Part shown: one piece after another, positions 45,010-58,100 of the stretch
How the letters are laid out: every line of letters begins with the position of its first letter
Numbering within the stretch: the stretch's first letter is position 1
Origin: Zygaena filipendulae
Lineage: Eukaryota; Arthropoda; Insecta; Lepidoptera; Zygaenidae
NCBI GenBank assembly: GCA_907165275.2
Contig: OU015663.1
Location: forward strand, 7,266,501-7,330,500
Direction of reading: 5' to 3'
Length of the DNA stretch: 64,000 bases
Program-made: the position numbers and the translations under genes
The notes under the pieces: model-generated
What the model was told of the DNA's origin: nothing
The model's database searches: none
What the model saw: the letters and a program-made list of their open reading frames with translations, nothing else

Positions 45010-45235
45010 AATGTAGGCGTGTGATCTGCGGCGTACCTATAATGTACACCCCGGAATACACGACACCGGAATGCACAGCACAGCATTTCATGGCCTGTGA
45101 TTAGAATTCCGGTGCTGTACGTACCTACATTCTGGTGGCGTACATTCTCGTGTTGTGCATTCCAGTGTCGCCTTTTCCAGTGCTGTACAATACAGGGACT
45201 CCAATTTGTGTTGTACATTCCCGGTCGGTTACTAT
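45010..45235. repeat. Minisatellite-like degenerate repeat
   Basis: Variants of gtacattctggtg, gtgcattccagtg, ggaatgcacagc and ccggaatacacgac recur on both strands about every 20 bases. Confidence 0.4.
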
Positions 45236-45241
45236 ATTTGC

Positions 45242-45554
45242 TAGGGATGTGATATAAACAGAAAAAAATCGATTAATAATTTTTTTTTTTTTAAATCGGT
45301 TTTTGCTAATAACAAATGATAAAAAATCACTGATTAAAAATCGATTTAAAAAAAAAAAAATGGTTTCAAATAAAAAAATGGATATTTTTTTACATCTTAA
45401 AAAAATCCCTAAATTGGACATATTCCTATATTAGAGATGTGACAAAGAAAGAAAAAATAATCGATTCATTATAAATAGATTATTTTTAAGAATAATCGAT
45501 TATAAAATTTAGTAATAATCGATTAATATAATCATCGATAATTTTTTCATGTCC
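45242..45554. repeat. Two diverged relatives of the atcgatt-rich hAT ends
   Basis: ctagggatgtgatataaaca (45241) to aaaaaatccctaa (about 45413) and agagatgtgacaaagaaaga (45434) to catgtccta (about 45556) have the same design as the 14311 element termini: TAGGGATGTGA-like ends around atcgatt clusters. They are only 120-170 bases long. Confidence 0.5.
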
Positions 45555-45833
45555 TATATTTTACTGATCGGCGCTCTCCCTTTTTTTTTTGTAATCTTTA
45601 TTGAGAGGGGTTTCTTCATAATTTCTCCCTTGGCACTTGACAGACCATTTGGTAGGTATCTATGTACCTATTTACATATAATATATACCTACCTACCTAC
45701 TCTTTAGTCTTTGGACAGAGGACTGCCTTGACTTTAGTGCCTACTGGCTCTGCCTTGTTCTTTTTCTACGCCAAAAACTCCTCTTGTGGACGCGTTTTTG
45801 TAATCGCACCTGTGTTACGAAAGTTTTGTAAAG

Positions 45834-48340
45834 ATGGGTCACCAAAACATCTGGTATTCTCATCCTCGTAGATATGGACAGGGTTCACGCTCTTGGTATG
45901 TTAAAATTACATTTTCCGAAGGAATCAGTGTGAAAATGATATTTGGTTAGAACACGTGCCTAAAATTATTTTTGTTACCTATTATTTCAGCCGTGCCTGC
46001 TCTAATCGCCATGGACTTATCCGTAAATATGGATTAAACATTTGCAGACAGTGTTTCAGAGAATACGCTCGTGATATTGGATTTAAGAAGGTAATGTTAT
46101 TATGTAGCTCTAGCGCCTAATCTTTGTTTTTCATGTCACAATAGCAATCAGGTTATTATCGATTTTACTTATGTATTTATGTTACATCGTGTAAAAAGAG
46201 TTTTGTATTTGATTTTAGAAAACGTTATAATACTATAATAGGCTACTTACGTGAAATTATACCAATTCATGTAGGTATACATAACCTCGAACATTTCTGT
46301 TTTTCTTAAAGACACTCATTATTCACATAAACACTTAATGCAATGATATAATACTTATAATATCATTGACTAAATGCCACTTTCGAAAAAGTTTATTAAA
46401 GCTGCTTCCCGATACCGCTCCTCTGCAGAAAATTGCAACTTCATTTAAACACAGTGCCTGCAATGTTTAGACTATGACACCATATACCTACCTACCTTAC
46501 ACTCAGTATATACACAAAGTGTCTATGTGTGAGTACAGGTATCTTTAATTCAGACATTTATTGTGTTATCATAATTAGTATTGAGTCAATGTTGTGTCGA
46601 GTGTCTTTTGGGTTTGACAAAATTTCAAAGAAATTCACAATTTTTCCTTAGATTTCTAGAAGATAACTCTTATACGATGAGTTTATATAAGGCAAAAAGA
46701 TAGCCTAGGACAGTGGTCAGAAAAGTAGTCTGTGGGCTAACTCTGGCCTGTGAATGGATTTAATCCGGCCTGCAGTGGCCCATCAAAACAAATAGTAATT
46801 TGATTTTGACAGTCATGAATAGGTAAAGGAGCCAGCTAGACTAGATTCACTTATGGCCTCCAAAATTTCATAAACTTTCAGGCCCTTCATAAAGAAAGTT
46901 TCCCACCACTGGCCTAATATTTGTAGGACTACCAGAACTTTGAATGTTAAGTCCAGTTATTGTAAAAACAGAGTAAAAAGCATTATTTTTAAATATAATT
47001 ATACCTAGGAGTAACTTTTTCTAACAAATATTTGCATAATATCTTATATTTCATTCAAAAATCAAAACTGAGACAAGTTTTCTTAGATTCAATTTTTTTT
47101 CGCAAAACTTACTAACCGCCACACTCAGAGTCGACTTTAATGATTACTTAGTTAAGTATAGATTTTTAAAACAAAACTGCCGCTATCAGAGACGTTCGGT
47201 AAATTAATGTTAATTGGCATTTAATGAGATGTAACTTAATTAGTTAAATGCCAATTAACATTAATTTATTAAAATTGTCTGATTGCGGCAGTTTGTTTTA
47301 AAAATCTATACTTAACTAAGTAATCATTAAAGTTGACTCTGAGTGCGGCCGTTAGAAATCTATGTTGAACTGTTAGTCCTTTTGTAGACCTTTTAAATCA
47401 TTATTTAACTCTTTCACTGCCACATTTTATTAACTACGTACCTCTTTTTCAGTCCCTTAACAACCTACCTGCGGTCTTGGAGACTGCTGTAGATTATCGC
47501 TTTTAATTAGGGATCTAAGGTGCCAATGGAACATTAGATTGAATTAAATACTTGTTTATACACTATACCTTTATTTTAGTCTCATATATAACTAAAATTA
47601 CATAAATATCTCATAAAAATCTCAAAAGAGCAAAAACACCTTATGGTTCGGTATGTATATTGCAGTATTAGGTATACATATTACATATTTATGTCATACG
47701 GTATGGCATATGTATAATTCATTAGCTGTGCCCAGCGGTTTCACCCACGTGAAATTAGGAATCCTCATAGGACCTCCCAAGTAGTCTAATTTACTCCTTA
47801 ACATAACATCAGCTAATTAGCAGTGTAAGTCCTGTCAAAATCGGCCCAACCGTTTCGGAGATTCATCCGCGTGAGTTTCGGGATTTCCAAAGGAACTTAT
47901 TTTATTCTTCTTCTCCTTACAAAAACAGCAATGTGGATTCATTTTTATATAATAAGGTCAGGCAAAATTAACTGCAAATATTGCTGAAAGTATACTTTAT
48001 AACAAACAAGATAAGCGAAAAAAGTTTGGTAGTTTTACAGAATATGAGGAAAATAATTTCATTGAAAAAATATTACAACTACATTTACAAGGTACACAAT
48101 ACACGTAACCAGCTGGTCAGCTCGGTCGAAGTGTTTGTTTGCAAAGTGATTGAGTGGCAGTGCCTTCACAGGTTGTTTTCTTTATGATTGTTTATTAACG
48201 AAAATCTCTTTTATGAAAATGAACGGCATATACTTTCAACCTGGTAAATATTTGTAGCCAATTTTGCCAGACCTTATATAGATGATGACTTGATAACACT
48301 TGTTTGAAATCATCCTTTCTTTTTGTTTCAGCTCGACTAA
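45834..48340 (+). CDS. RpS29: Ribosomal protein S29 (uS14), three exons
   Basis: Exons 45834-45895, 45991-46090 and 48332-48340 encode 56 residues, the full family length. The start [20 protein letters not shown] and the zinc ribbon C-R-A-C...C-R-Q-C are clear. The last exon encodes only Leu-Asp and stop. uS14/eS29 binds zinc in the head of the 40S subunit. The leader just upstream has pyrimidine-rich candidates for a TOP start (ttctttttctacg, 45758-45770). Poly(A) signal AATAAA lies at 48396-48401. Intron 2 (2.2 kb) holds a MITE and Helitron fragments. Confidence 0.96.
47113..47354. repeat. Palindromic MITE in RpS29 intron 2
   Basis: The termini taaccgccacactcagagtc and actctgagtgcggccgttag pair. 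Inner arms attacttagttaagtataga and tctatacttaactaagtaat are perfect. The central arms around ttaatgttaattggcattta also fold. A nearly arm-only relative is at 4616-4677. Confidence 0.75.
47723..47900 (-). mobile_element. Degenerate Helitron-like copy
   Basis: The segment ttagctgtgcccagcggttt then cacccacgtgaaatt matches the family 3' end with a decayed hairpin. A second partial copy begins near 47862. Confidence 0.5.
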
Positions 48341-48395
48341 TTGGTTTATTTGGAAGACAATACTGTAAGCTTATAATTTAAAATGTTATATAACC

Positions 48396-48401
48396 AATAA
48401 A
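48396..48401 (+). promoter_or_regulatory. RpS29 polyadenylation signal AATAAA
   Basis: AATAAA 56 bases after the stop codon on the same strand. Confidence 0.7.
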
Positions 48402-48465
48402 GCTTTTTTTCTCCAATTTACCTGAGTTCATTCTTACTATTCTATGAAAAAATTGTTAAGCATTC

Positions 48466-48920
48466 TTTTACTCGGTGTTTTCTGTGGATAACAAGATCCT
48501 TATCTATAACACCATACTGAAACCTATATGGACCTATGGCATCCAGCTTTGGGGAGTGGCCAGTAATTCTAACATAACATGTTTGCAACACGTGCAAAAT
48601 TGTATTCTCCTATCTATTGTAAATGCACCATGGTATACCAGAAATGACGAAATCCACGAGTACCTCAACATCCCAATGGTCTTATCCCAGATTCAGCGAC
48701 ATAAGAAAGCATCATATTCGTCGTCTTGCAGCCTATCCTAACCACCTTGCATCTGATCTACTTAATACCACACAATATGTCATCAAACGTTTAAAAAGGA
48801 GGGACCTTATTTAAAGGGGCTCGAAGGCAATGGCCTTCTCGCTTCAAATGACAGTATACACTGAAGAGTTCCAATTATGGTCTTTCGACTGATGGTGGAA
48901 AGTTAAATTTAAAAAAAACA
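48466..48920 (+). pseudogene. Jockey-clade LINE, C-terminal reverse-transcriptase-protein fragment
   Basis: The reading NKILIYNTILKPIWTYGIQL, then LWGVASNSNI, then IVNAPWYTRNDEIH is the conserved region after the RT domain of Jockey-type non-LTR elements. A frameshift near 48700 moves the frame to RRLAAYPNHLASDLL and a stop at 48814. It is 5'-truncated and dead. Confidence 0.75.
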
Positions 48921-49170
48921 AAAGCATTCTTTTATAATATTAAATATTATACTAAATTGTTTATTGTTTAGTGTAAGTACTACTAGTACTTATTAGAAGA
49001 GATATTTCCCCAACATCTAGAGGTGTTAGATGGAAATGTGCATAAAAATTGAAACAAATCACAATTTGCTACAAAAAATATATTAATATCAAAGTATAAA
49101 AATACAAAAAATAACTACAACTAGTAAATACTTTAATATAGGTACTTAAGAATACACAACAATACTTTTT

Positions 49171-52100
49171 TTACAAATTCTCACTACACTGTGTTGGCTT
49201 GCGCTTGTCGTAGAGACCCAATTGTTGACCCAACTCTCTGGAAAAACAAGAATTAATTTCATATTAAGTTTTGGAAAAATCTCTGCTCATCCTTACATAA
49301 TATTATAAAACAAGTCCTCCGTTGCGTCTATCTGTCTGTTCGCGATAAACTTCAAAACTACTAAACTGATTTTCATGCGTGGTTTTACCTACGCTTGTCG
49401 CTTTAATATATTCTTAAGGAACTGTTGTGACTTTCACGGTTCTAGACATAGGTAGCTGTTTGGGCTGTAGGGGAACAGGGGGTATTGCGAGTCAGCGCCC
49501 AGCGGGTAATGGGAGCGCGGGTGCGTCTAGAGAGTAGAGACCAAAATTTAGCTCGTATTCACGAAATTATATTTTTTAGATATAAAGGGGGAGTAAGTGT
49601 AGGTAAAGTTAAATTTCAAGTTTGTGGGGTTGCAACCCTTGTACATACATACAGCTGATTACAGATACCATAAACAATAAACATATAGGAACTATGTAAA
49701 CATACAGCTACGGATATATACGTAATGATGAATGATTTGTGAATAATCCTTGATATGAACGAGTTACCTGCGTCACTCCGGCGAGGAGGGCGAGGAGGCT
49801 CCGCTGAGGCGGGCGACAATGCTTTTTGCCACCCTCCGCGCAGCACAAATTGGGGAAGCAATCCACGCTGGAACTGCAGCGTTGGGGGAACAGGTCAAAC
49901 TGCGGCGGCGGCGTGCACTGCAGGTACTGCTCCAACATGCGGACAGCTGCATAATAGTGTTCACAGTACGATTTGCAATTGACCCGGTACGCAGTTTGGT
50001 GCAGTACTTAACGCTTAGTAAGTATGTGTAGTGAAAACGAAGAATTTAGACGTCAAATGAAACCACCAGCAAACTATTGACGACCGGATCGGCGCAGTAA
50101 GTCACCATGCCTACCCGCTAATTAAAGGGTTCGGGTTCGATTCCCAATGGGGGTGGAGTTTGAGTAAACAACACAGGGTTCCGCTTTCCAGCCTGGGCGT
50201 GTTTATTATCTATACTATAATATATTAGTACGGACCGCCAAGAGGGGATTTGTGGATTAGCTAAAGCGCGTCAGATGAACATAAGGGGGGTACCTTGCAC
50301 CATGTTGAGTACCTCCACCAAATATAGGCCCTCTACACTGGTGGGTGCGTCTAGAATAACCGATCAGATTAGTAAAAAAAAATCGATAACTCGAAATACT
50401 CGAGCGCGTCAGATTAAGATATGGTGGGTTAATTACATAGTGAGAAGTATGTATATGAATAATCTGACCATTTGAACGTGACGTAAAGGAGTTAGAGGAT
50501 CACAAACTTGCAAAAAAAAAACGCAACTTCGACATTCTCGAGCGCAGTTGATTTGTTTTTTATTTTAAAGTAAATAACTCAAGGATAGCGGGAAAAATAT
50601 AATCTGCCGATTTTCATAAGCCGAAGAAACAAAAATCGTCTTCGAATCGAACGAGCAGCTGCAGTGAAACATGTACCTATTCATATCTCTGTCTTTCTTT
50701 CCCTTTTACTTTTTCTCTATCTCTCACTCTCTCGCACCGTCCTCACACTACTTTCCGTCGCCATAACGTCATCACAGTATACCACGGCGCTAAACGTGTC
50801 GAATTATAACTTTTTTTGGTCGGTTAAAATACATATTAAAATAAGTTAAGGTAAGTATTACATCAAACTATAGGTTCACCTTTCACTTTAATGTAATTAT
50901 ATATATATATTATATAATAAAGCTCATCACAAAACAACGCGTTCATGTTATTATATGTAAAACGAAATGGCTTGTTTGTGCTTTAAAGTTAGTTTTGTGA
51001 ATAATATTTTGTGAGCTTTTACATATTTCATAGAAATATAAAGTGTGTTTTTTGTGAACAAGAAATAGCTCATAAAGTTATTAAACTTACATCAGAAATA
51101 AAAAAAAATTAAAAATAAATCATAATTTTTGTTTCTAGCAGTCAGATTAATAATATCCCTCAAAATTATTGTCAGATTTTAAGCCAACATAACTTGGACT
51201 GCAAGCTGAACCTTCTGTAAAATAAATCTGACACGCTCGAGTATTTCAAAATTGAGATTTTTTTTGCATTTTCAAAAATTCGCTAAGGTAAAACACCCAA
51301 TTATCGACACTTTAACGTCGAGATTCGAGCATTTTTTTAAATATCTGGTTTCTTTATGATAATTCACGATTCTTTAATGCACTGGATAAAATTTTAGGGT
51401 TCATTCTATATTATTTTAAAGTAAAAAGAAATATAATACTAATAACTTAGGAAAAAAAACAAGATAGATTTAGGCTCTTTTTAGCCTAGTTATCGACTGC
51501 AAAATTCCATATATCGACACCCAGTAATCGACATGTTCCAATAATCGTGATCTAGTAATCAACATGTTCTATTTATCGTCATCTAAATATCGACCTAACC
51601 CCAAACGCCATTTCCAAAAAAAAAGTCTTATTCAGTCTTTTAATCATTTTAATTAGCTAAATAAACAAACAGGAGCATGTTGGCATATTAAGCATATATA
51701 ATACAGGTTTTTGGATATTTTGCTGTATCAACCATGGATTAAAAACGTTCGCTATGTATTCGTAAAACGTGCTGCCACACATCCAGCCACTCTGTGAACG
51801 TCCAATTGCCCAATCTTCGGGAAACTGAGATGAAAATGTGGACGGAATCCTCTGATATGCAAATACAACCATGGGTGGTGCCAATTGTCCAGCGGCATTT
51901 CCAGTAATTAATAATGTTAAATTATCTTTTTCATCTCCGCAGGATTGGTAGATATGTTTGTCACCTTTTTTTGCAAGAACTTTACCAGCCTTAGGTGACA
52001 AATAAAAGGCGCTTTCGTCGGTGTTAAATATTCTTGCTGGCTGTTTTAATGCATCTGTCAGATCATTTTCGCGTAGATAAGATTCCACTTCTTCAAACCA

Positions 52101-55100
52101 ACGCCTTTATGCTCTTCCGAAACAGCATCTCAAGCTATCGTTAAGTTTTAAGCCGTTCTCTGAGACAATACAGGATGTCTATTGAGAAAAAGGGTGTACC
52201 ATTTCTTGCCCGGTCTATTGTCAGTAAATGGGGTTGTTTTATTCTGATCAATTATGATACGTTGTACGCTATCGAGTAACTCATCTTTAGTAACAGGAAT
52301 GTGTTTTTCAGCCATTTCAAGTACCCATTTATCTAAAATAACCCCTTCTTCTGTTGACAAATATGTTTTAGGGCCCATGGAACATTCAACTGGAGTCTTA
52401 CCGGAAATCTTATCATGTAATGTAATTTTGGGTACACCCAACTTTTGTGCAGCAGTGGCAATTTTCTCACCTTTTCTGACTGCTTGTACCACCTGTGCCA
52501 TTTGAAGAGGGGTGCAATTCTTTTTAGGCGCCATGCCTGCAAAAAATGTCGGTTACTGGAACATGTAGACTAACGTATAGAATATTCAATCATCGACACA
52601 ACGGCTGTCGGTCATAGGAACGTATAGGATATCCAATCATCGACACGGCTGTTGATCATTGGAAGCAGTTTGAATATTTAAATGAAAGACCTTTTAGTTT
52701 AGAGTGCTGAACAAGCTTAGCTTAATAATATAATAAAGTGCACAAAATAAAAATAAAAAACGTTTCGACATTTGTCGAAGATTGGAAAAACCAAAAAAAA
52801 AATCTCCAATTACCGACAGGCGTGTTTTGGCATTTTAATATAACATCAAACTTCTAATGAAATTAGTAAAAAGTTGTGAATGTCTATCCTAATTGTATAC
52901 ATAACTAAAATTTTCGATAAAGCAAAACAATCAAAAGTTATGGGTAATAAATCTTACTCACCTCCTTAGCGATGTCACTAATAAAACTGGATTGCGTTGG
53001 AGATATGACCGCGGTCGAAACATGTAATTACGGCATTTTGTACAAAATGGCCGAATGTATGAAACGACATCCGCAATGACAGCTGGATAATCCTCGTCCA
53101 TTGTTTATACTTCAAATGCGTTCAGAAATTAGAAACTACTGTTATTTTCTTTTGTAAACTTTTTTAATGTCGGACATTGGTGCCTTGTCGAAGATAGGGT
53201 GTTTTACCTTACTACCTTGCGTCACCTCCAAATCGGCAGATTTTCGAAGGGGTGCATTTTTAAGGCTCACTTAACATCCCCTTTGAATATCTGACGCGCT
53301 CGAGTAAATGTTTTTTTTTTCATTTTCTCCCCTTCCGGATGGCCACCCCCACCACGCAAATGGGCAGATGAATATATTTTCGATATCAGAGACACCTTGG
53401 AGTATCTAAACTACAATATCTGACGCGCTCGAGTATTTCCATTTTACTATTTTTTTTTACATTTTTGAAAGCCTGTAGAAGCTAAACCCACCGGTGAATG
53501 AAAAAATATCATATAACCTTATTTTGTTTATATCTCCTAATCTTCAAAACCCAATAGGTCCCAACGACGCTCGAGTGTCTACCGAATTAGCATCGGTATC
53601 TCCCGTACTATATGTATATATGTGATAATATGTAGTACTAGCTGTCCCGCGCGGGTTTACCCGCGATAATTTCGAAGTTCCCGCGGAATTGTTCCATACA
53701 AACTTCAACCCCTTTTCATCGCTTTAGGGGTTGAATTTTCAAAAATCCTTATCGGATGCCTACGTCATACAAAGAACACGCCCTCCAAGTTTCAGGTCTC
53801 TACGATCATCGGTTTAGGCTGATTACCTTCTCTCTGGTTGTGCGTTGATCCATCAGTCATTCAGGACAAAGCATTTTATATGTATAGATAATATACCACG
53901 TTTGCTTTGTTCTTACGATACAAGCTTATAGCTTAGTGTGAGACCAAGTAGACCTATGTTGTGAAGTGTTATTATTATCATATTATTATAATACATTGAA
54001 GGTGCATCGGCTGAGATCGATTTTAGAGTGATGGTAGGTGCCTAGAGACTCCTATGATGATCGATGTGATACTAAATAGTACATTGTTATCCTAGGGGTG
54101 AAAGTAACTTATTTAGTCCCGAGACGGGGTTTGGCGCCCAAGCGTAGCGAGGGCGCCAATAGATCGAGGGAAGAGAGAAAAAATGAGTGAAGATCGGATA
54201 GTCGCTTGACACTTTCCCACCTATTTCTTTTTCTTTGGCCGGCTAGCTATTCAGCCAGTATTTTTTATTTACATTGTGGCGACCTAAAAAAAATATTTTC
54301 TTTAATTATTAAGTATTAATTAAAGAAAATAAAAAAATATAAATAGGAATTAGCTTAAGAAAAAGTGAGTAAATTTTATTTTAATTAATACCTACTTAAA
54401 CTTTACGTTATTTCAATTTTACATCGCGCTGGCTGTATAGAAAGTTGAAACATGGTTCAATAGAAATGTGAAAATAGACCTAGTTTTTTTTAATAATTTG
54501 ACAGTTGTCAGTTGAAAGCGATTCTCCCTAGGGCTGAAAAGGGTTACTTTCAACCCGCTTCTCAGGCAACTTCAGACCTACTTTCCGAGTATGAGTAATG
54601 AAATAGTACATTGTTATCCAAGGGGTGAAAGTAACTCATTTAGTGCCGAGACGGGGTTTGGCGCCCGAGCGTAGCGAGGGCGCCAATAGTTCGAGGCACT
54701 AAATAAGTTACTTTCTCCCGAGGGTAACACTGTGCTTTTCATTACGAATGCAAGGAAAGTCAAAATAAAAATAGGAATTAGCTAAAGAAAAAATGAGTGA
54801 AGATCGGATAGTCGCTTGACACTTTCCCACCTATTTCTTTTTCTTTGGCCGGCTAGCTATTCAGCCAGTATTTTTTATTTACATTATGGCGACCTAAAAA
54901 AAATATTTTCTTAATTATTAAGTATTAATTAAAGAAAATAAAAAAATATAAATAGGAATTAGCTTAAGAAAAAGTGAGTGAATTTTATTTTAATTAATAC
55001 CTACTTAAACTTTACGTTATTTCAATTTTACATCGCGCTGGCTGTATAGAAAGTTGAAACATGGTTCAATAGAAATGTGAAAATAGACCTAGTTTTTTTT

Positions 55101-58100
55101 TAATAATTTGACAGTTGTCAGTTGAAAGCGATTCTCCCTAGGGCTGAAAAGCGTTACTTTCAACCCGCTTCTCAGGCAACTTCAGACCTACTTTCCGAGT
55201 ATGAGTAATGAAAAATAACTAACGTCCATCAATCTGGTTAGCGATGGGCACGAGATCGAGACGCGCGCGCGCCGTGCGGCAGTAGGAGCGCCCGCCGTCG
55301 GGGCAGCAGAGACGCGGCCAGCAATCCGCGTCGCTGCTACATTGCTGCACCTCGAACAACAGCTCGCCCAGCGGCGCCGCGGGGCACTCGCGTGGAATCA
55401 CACCCAGCAACGCTGTCGTTTAAAATATAAATATTGACAAGGAACCATATTGGCAGGGTTAGAAAAACACACAGTGTTTAGGTACATTCTTTGCGTTTTA
55501 TCACTGAGACAAAAATTATATAGCGTTATTCAGAACTCTACCTGTGAGTTTTGTTGGTTTAAGGATTCGTAGCCTTCAAGCTGCAAGCAGCAGATACCTA
55601 CTATATCAAATTTCGTACTTTCCGGAAGATTAACTACCTGCTGTGCTATAAGGTCATAGCATTTAGCAAAGAGACAGAATGAAATACCTATATGTACCTA
55701 CCTAAACGAAGACATGCTCATATTGCACGTGGTTTTTTTTTAAATGCGGAATGTTGAGATTATTATAATTTATTAATAAAAAACCTTGACCTAGTTTTGC
55801 TTATGTAATATTTTGATGGAGAACTCAGGAGAATAAATTATACGTGCTTGGCCGCGCGGCTCGGGTGAATGTATCTGCAGTTGCGCCAACTTTAGTTTCC
55901 AAATAAAACTTTTGAAACATTTTTTAATCTCGGTTTGTGTTGCCCATGTGTGCATTAATTGTTAAATAAATCAAGTAAATAATGACTATTCACTGTTTAT
56001 TTATTCATATTAATGTATGACGGAATGCTGTCGTCAAGTAGGTACCTACCTACTCCTCAGAACACTGAACTTTATTCTATTTCCTTATTCTAGATCTAGC
56101 TATAGGTACTAAATAAGGAAATAGAATAAAGTTACTAGAGGTAAGCTCAGACGAAATAAAAAACTTTTTATCTCGTCTGAGGAGGTAAGAGCTTCGTTGC
56201 TGTAAGAAATTCCAAGTAAATCTTATCGTCCCCCTATTTCATGAAGTTATTGATACGATGATACTACATCCTTGGCACTTGGCAGACAGCACCGTTTACT
56301 TTTGTACCTACAGTGGTAGGTACAAAAGTGAATTTGTCGCGAGATTTACGTGATGAATTTTTATGTTTACACTAAATCTGGGTGTTCAATGTTTTTTAAG
56401 TATTATGTAGATTGTAGGTACTTATATTTACAAGAAAATGTACCATCTGGTAATAAATTGGTAGGTCTACCCGTGGCCGTATTACAAGCTCTGCTTACCC
56501 ACTAGTGTTTCCTTATTTTTTGGTTTTGAACCAGGTACGGCGCTGCGCTGTGTAATACCTAATATCCAAGCATTATTATTTCTAAGGTAATTACAGTATG
56601 GAGTACCTTTAAAGTACATAGAAATATGGGTAAAGATCGTGGAATTGAATTCTAATTTAGCTTTACAGGATGTTACTCAAAATAATCTGCTTTAAAGAAA
56701 AAATGAAAATCCTTGGTCCGAAGTGCTCTGTTCATTCACGTCTAAAACATCTAATTTTGGTTCAAATAATTTAGGCGATCATTTCGATATAATATCTGTC
56801 GTGGGCACATCTAAGAATTGGCCTTATTCATGATGTGACCGGCCATTTCATGAAATGGTTGCGTTTCATGAAATGATCGGTCACATCATGAACTGTTTAC
56901 AAGTTAGACACTACTTGTAAAAGTACAAGTACCTACTTTTTGACTTTATAGGCAGGGTGTAGATAACTCCGACATTCTTCTCGTACCTACTGGTGACCAA
57001 AAAGGGCCAGCCAACTTAGCGTGCCGCGGTAGCAGCCGGCGATGCGTCAAAGATAAAATATGGTGCCTTCCATGGGTGCCTTCTGATTTTAGGTAGGTAC
57101 CTAGGCAGAAAATATCGATTTGTTCTAGATTTTTTTTATTCATCGTAAGAGGACGTGCAAGTACCTAGATATTTCTCGTATCTGTTATATTTTGGGCGTA
57201 GGTATTAGGTACTATTTACTCGTAAGTCCCGAGTCACGAGGGTACAGTAAGTACTTGATTAATAAGTTAGAAATGCGTACGTTGATGCGACTCTGGGGGC
57301 GGCGTAGGTCGTGGGGCCTTCACGCCCTGGAGGCAGCGTCCCTCGCAGCACACGTGGTCCGGCCCGCTGCTGACGCGGCATTGCGACGTTTTCTCACATG
57401 GGATCGGGAACAACAGCGCCGGCGCCCGCCCCGCCTTCGGGCACACCAGCTTCTGCGTTTTGCCCGTGCCTGCGCTCGAGTAATCCACATTATACTAGGG
57501 ATGTGACATTGAGAGAAAAAAATCGATTTTTATTTTAATCGATTTTTGTCTCTTTAAAAATAATCGATTTTTGATTAATCGATTTAAATGAGGAAAAAAA
57601 TCGATTTTTAATATAAAATCGATTTTTTAAGATGAAAATCTGCATGCTTTTAGCAATAAAACTCTGAGGATAATTTGAACAATAGGGTACTTGCACGAAA
57701 TTTATTATAAGAAATTTTTCAAAAACAGAGCCTTATCGTGAAAAAGCGTTATCGTGAAAGATTAACAAAAAAAATTCAATAGTTTCTAAGATATTCAACT
57801 TTTAATTTTGTGAAACTGAATGTTGAAACGAAACACCAATCACAGCCACGCTTAACACATTTCACTCTTCACTTTTATTTTTTTGGAAACATTTACCTCT
57901 TTCAAAAAAAGCAAAAGAAACTAAGAGCATACAGTCAACGCATATTTTCCATTTTCTGAAGTTTTTTACTTTAAAATGAATCGGTAAGATGCATTTCGAT
58001 TTTTTGTTTTTTTTTTTTTTTATTTATCTACTCCGAAAAAAAGTACAAAATTTTTACAAGGTCAGACTTAAAAACCCAGCAGGGTTTATTTCGTGTCACA

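Larger units (their letters stand above)
50227..53618. repeat. Repeat with gcgctcgagta motifs, interrupted by a pogo transposon
   Basis: The motif ctgacgcgctcgagta or its complement recurs near 50268, 50399, 51226, 53290 and 53421. Possible inverted ends agtacggaccg (50227) and tctcccgtact (53608) enclose about 1.4 kb once the pogo element is removed. No coding is seen. The superfamily is unknown and the boundaries are tentative. Confidence 0.4.
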
